In this document: positions 10,638 through 10,642 of the stretch, piece after piece
How the letters are laid out: each line of letters starts with the position of its first letter
Numbering within the stretch: position 1 is the stretch's first letter
From: Baffinella frigidus
Lineage: Eukaryota; Cryptophyceae; Cryptomonadales; Baffinellaceae
Assembly: GCA_026770585.1 (NCBI GenBank)
Contig: MU646997.1
Span: 31,963-42,604, forward strand
Length of the DNA stretch: 10,642 bases
Reading direction: 5' to 3'
Position numbers and translations under genes: made by a program
Notes under the pieces: generated by a model
Seen by the model: the letters and a program-made list of their open reading frames with translations, nothing else
What the model was told of the DNA's origin: nothing
Databases searched by the model: none

Positions 10638-10642
10638 CTGCA

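Noticed and set aside
1-10642. tRNA, rRNA, bacterial operon or viral genes
   Set aside because: No cloverleaf, rRNA core, ribosome binding site pattern or viral protein was seen on either strand.

Overview
The window looks like nuclear DNA of a eukaryotic microbe, most likely an alga or other protist. The non-coding DNA is built of degenerate seven-base TTTAGGG-type units (the telomere repeat type of plants, many green algae and dinoflagellates), and the only coding signal is a series of small GC-rich exons bounded by spliceosomal splice sites. A prasinophyte green alga or a dinoflagellate-like alga would fit. The species cannot be fixed from the sequence.

Nearly the whole window is one partial multi-exon gene on the minus strand. 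I reconstructed 19 exons of 33 to 147 bases between 10637 and 52. Every one has an AG acceptor and a GT donor, except exon 8, whose donor is GC. Reading phases agree across all 18 junctions, including a run of phase 2 introns (exons 2-3-4) and one phase 1 intron (exons 9-10). The joined exons total 1260 bases, or 420 codons with no stop, so only about 12 percent of the window is coding. The predicted protein is rich in Ala, Glu, Lys, Arg and Leu, has heptad-like spacing, and looks like a long coiled coil. Neither its N-terminus nor its C-terminus lies in the window, and I do not recognise the family.

Layout from 5' to 3' of the gene (right to left): exons 1-4 (10637-9277) with duplicated donor ends and an inverted exon fragment; exons 5-8 (8938-7066) among TTTGGGG and TTTAGGG tracts with two long foldback elements; exons 9-12 (6638-5369) with a minisatellite, a TTTCGGG tract and a third foldback; exon 13 (4401-4330) preceded by four truncated copies of its own start; exon 14 (3738-3688) preceded by a 255-base duplication; exon 15 (3120-3055) followed by truncated copies of its end; exons 16-18 (2202-1651), three tandem copies of one exon with broken copies on both sides; exon 19 (120-52).

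The most striking feature is how the introns are made. They consist of telomere-like repeats plus many truncated copies of the neighbouring exon edges. Copies in the intron upstream of an exon keep its acceptor and start; copies in the intron downstream keep its end and donor. This suggests introns grow by local tandem duplication of exon-intron junctions, leaving decoy splice sites behind, and exons 16-18 show the same process yielding whole extra exons. Everything here is read by eye; cDNA would be decisive.
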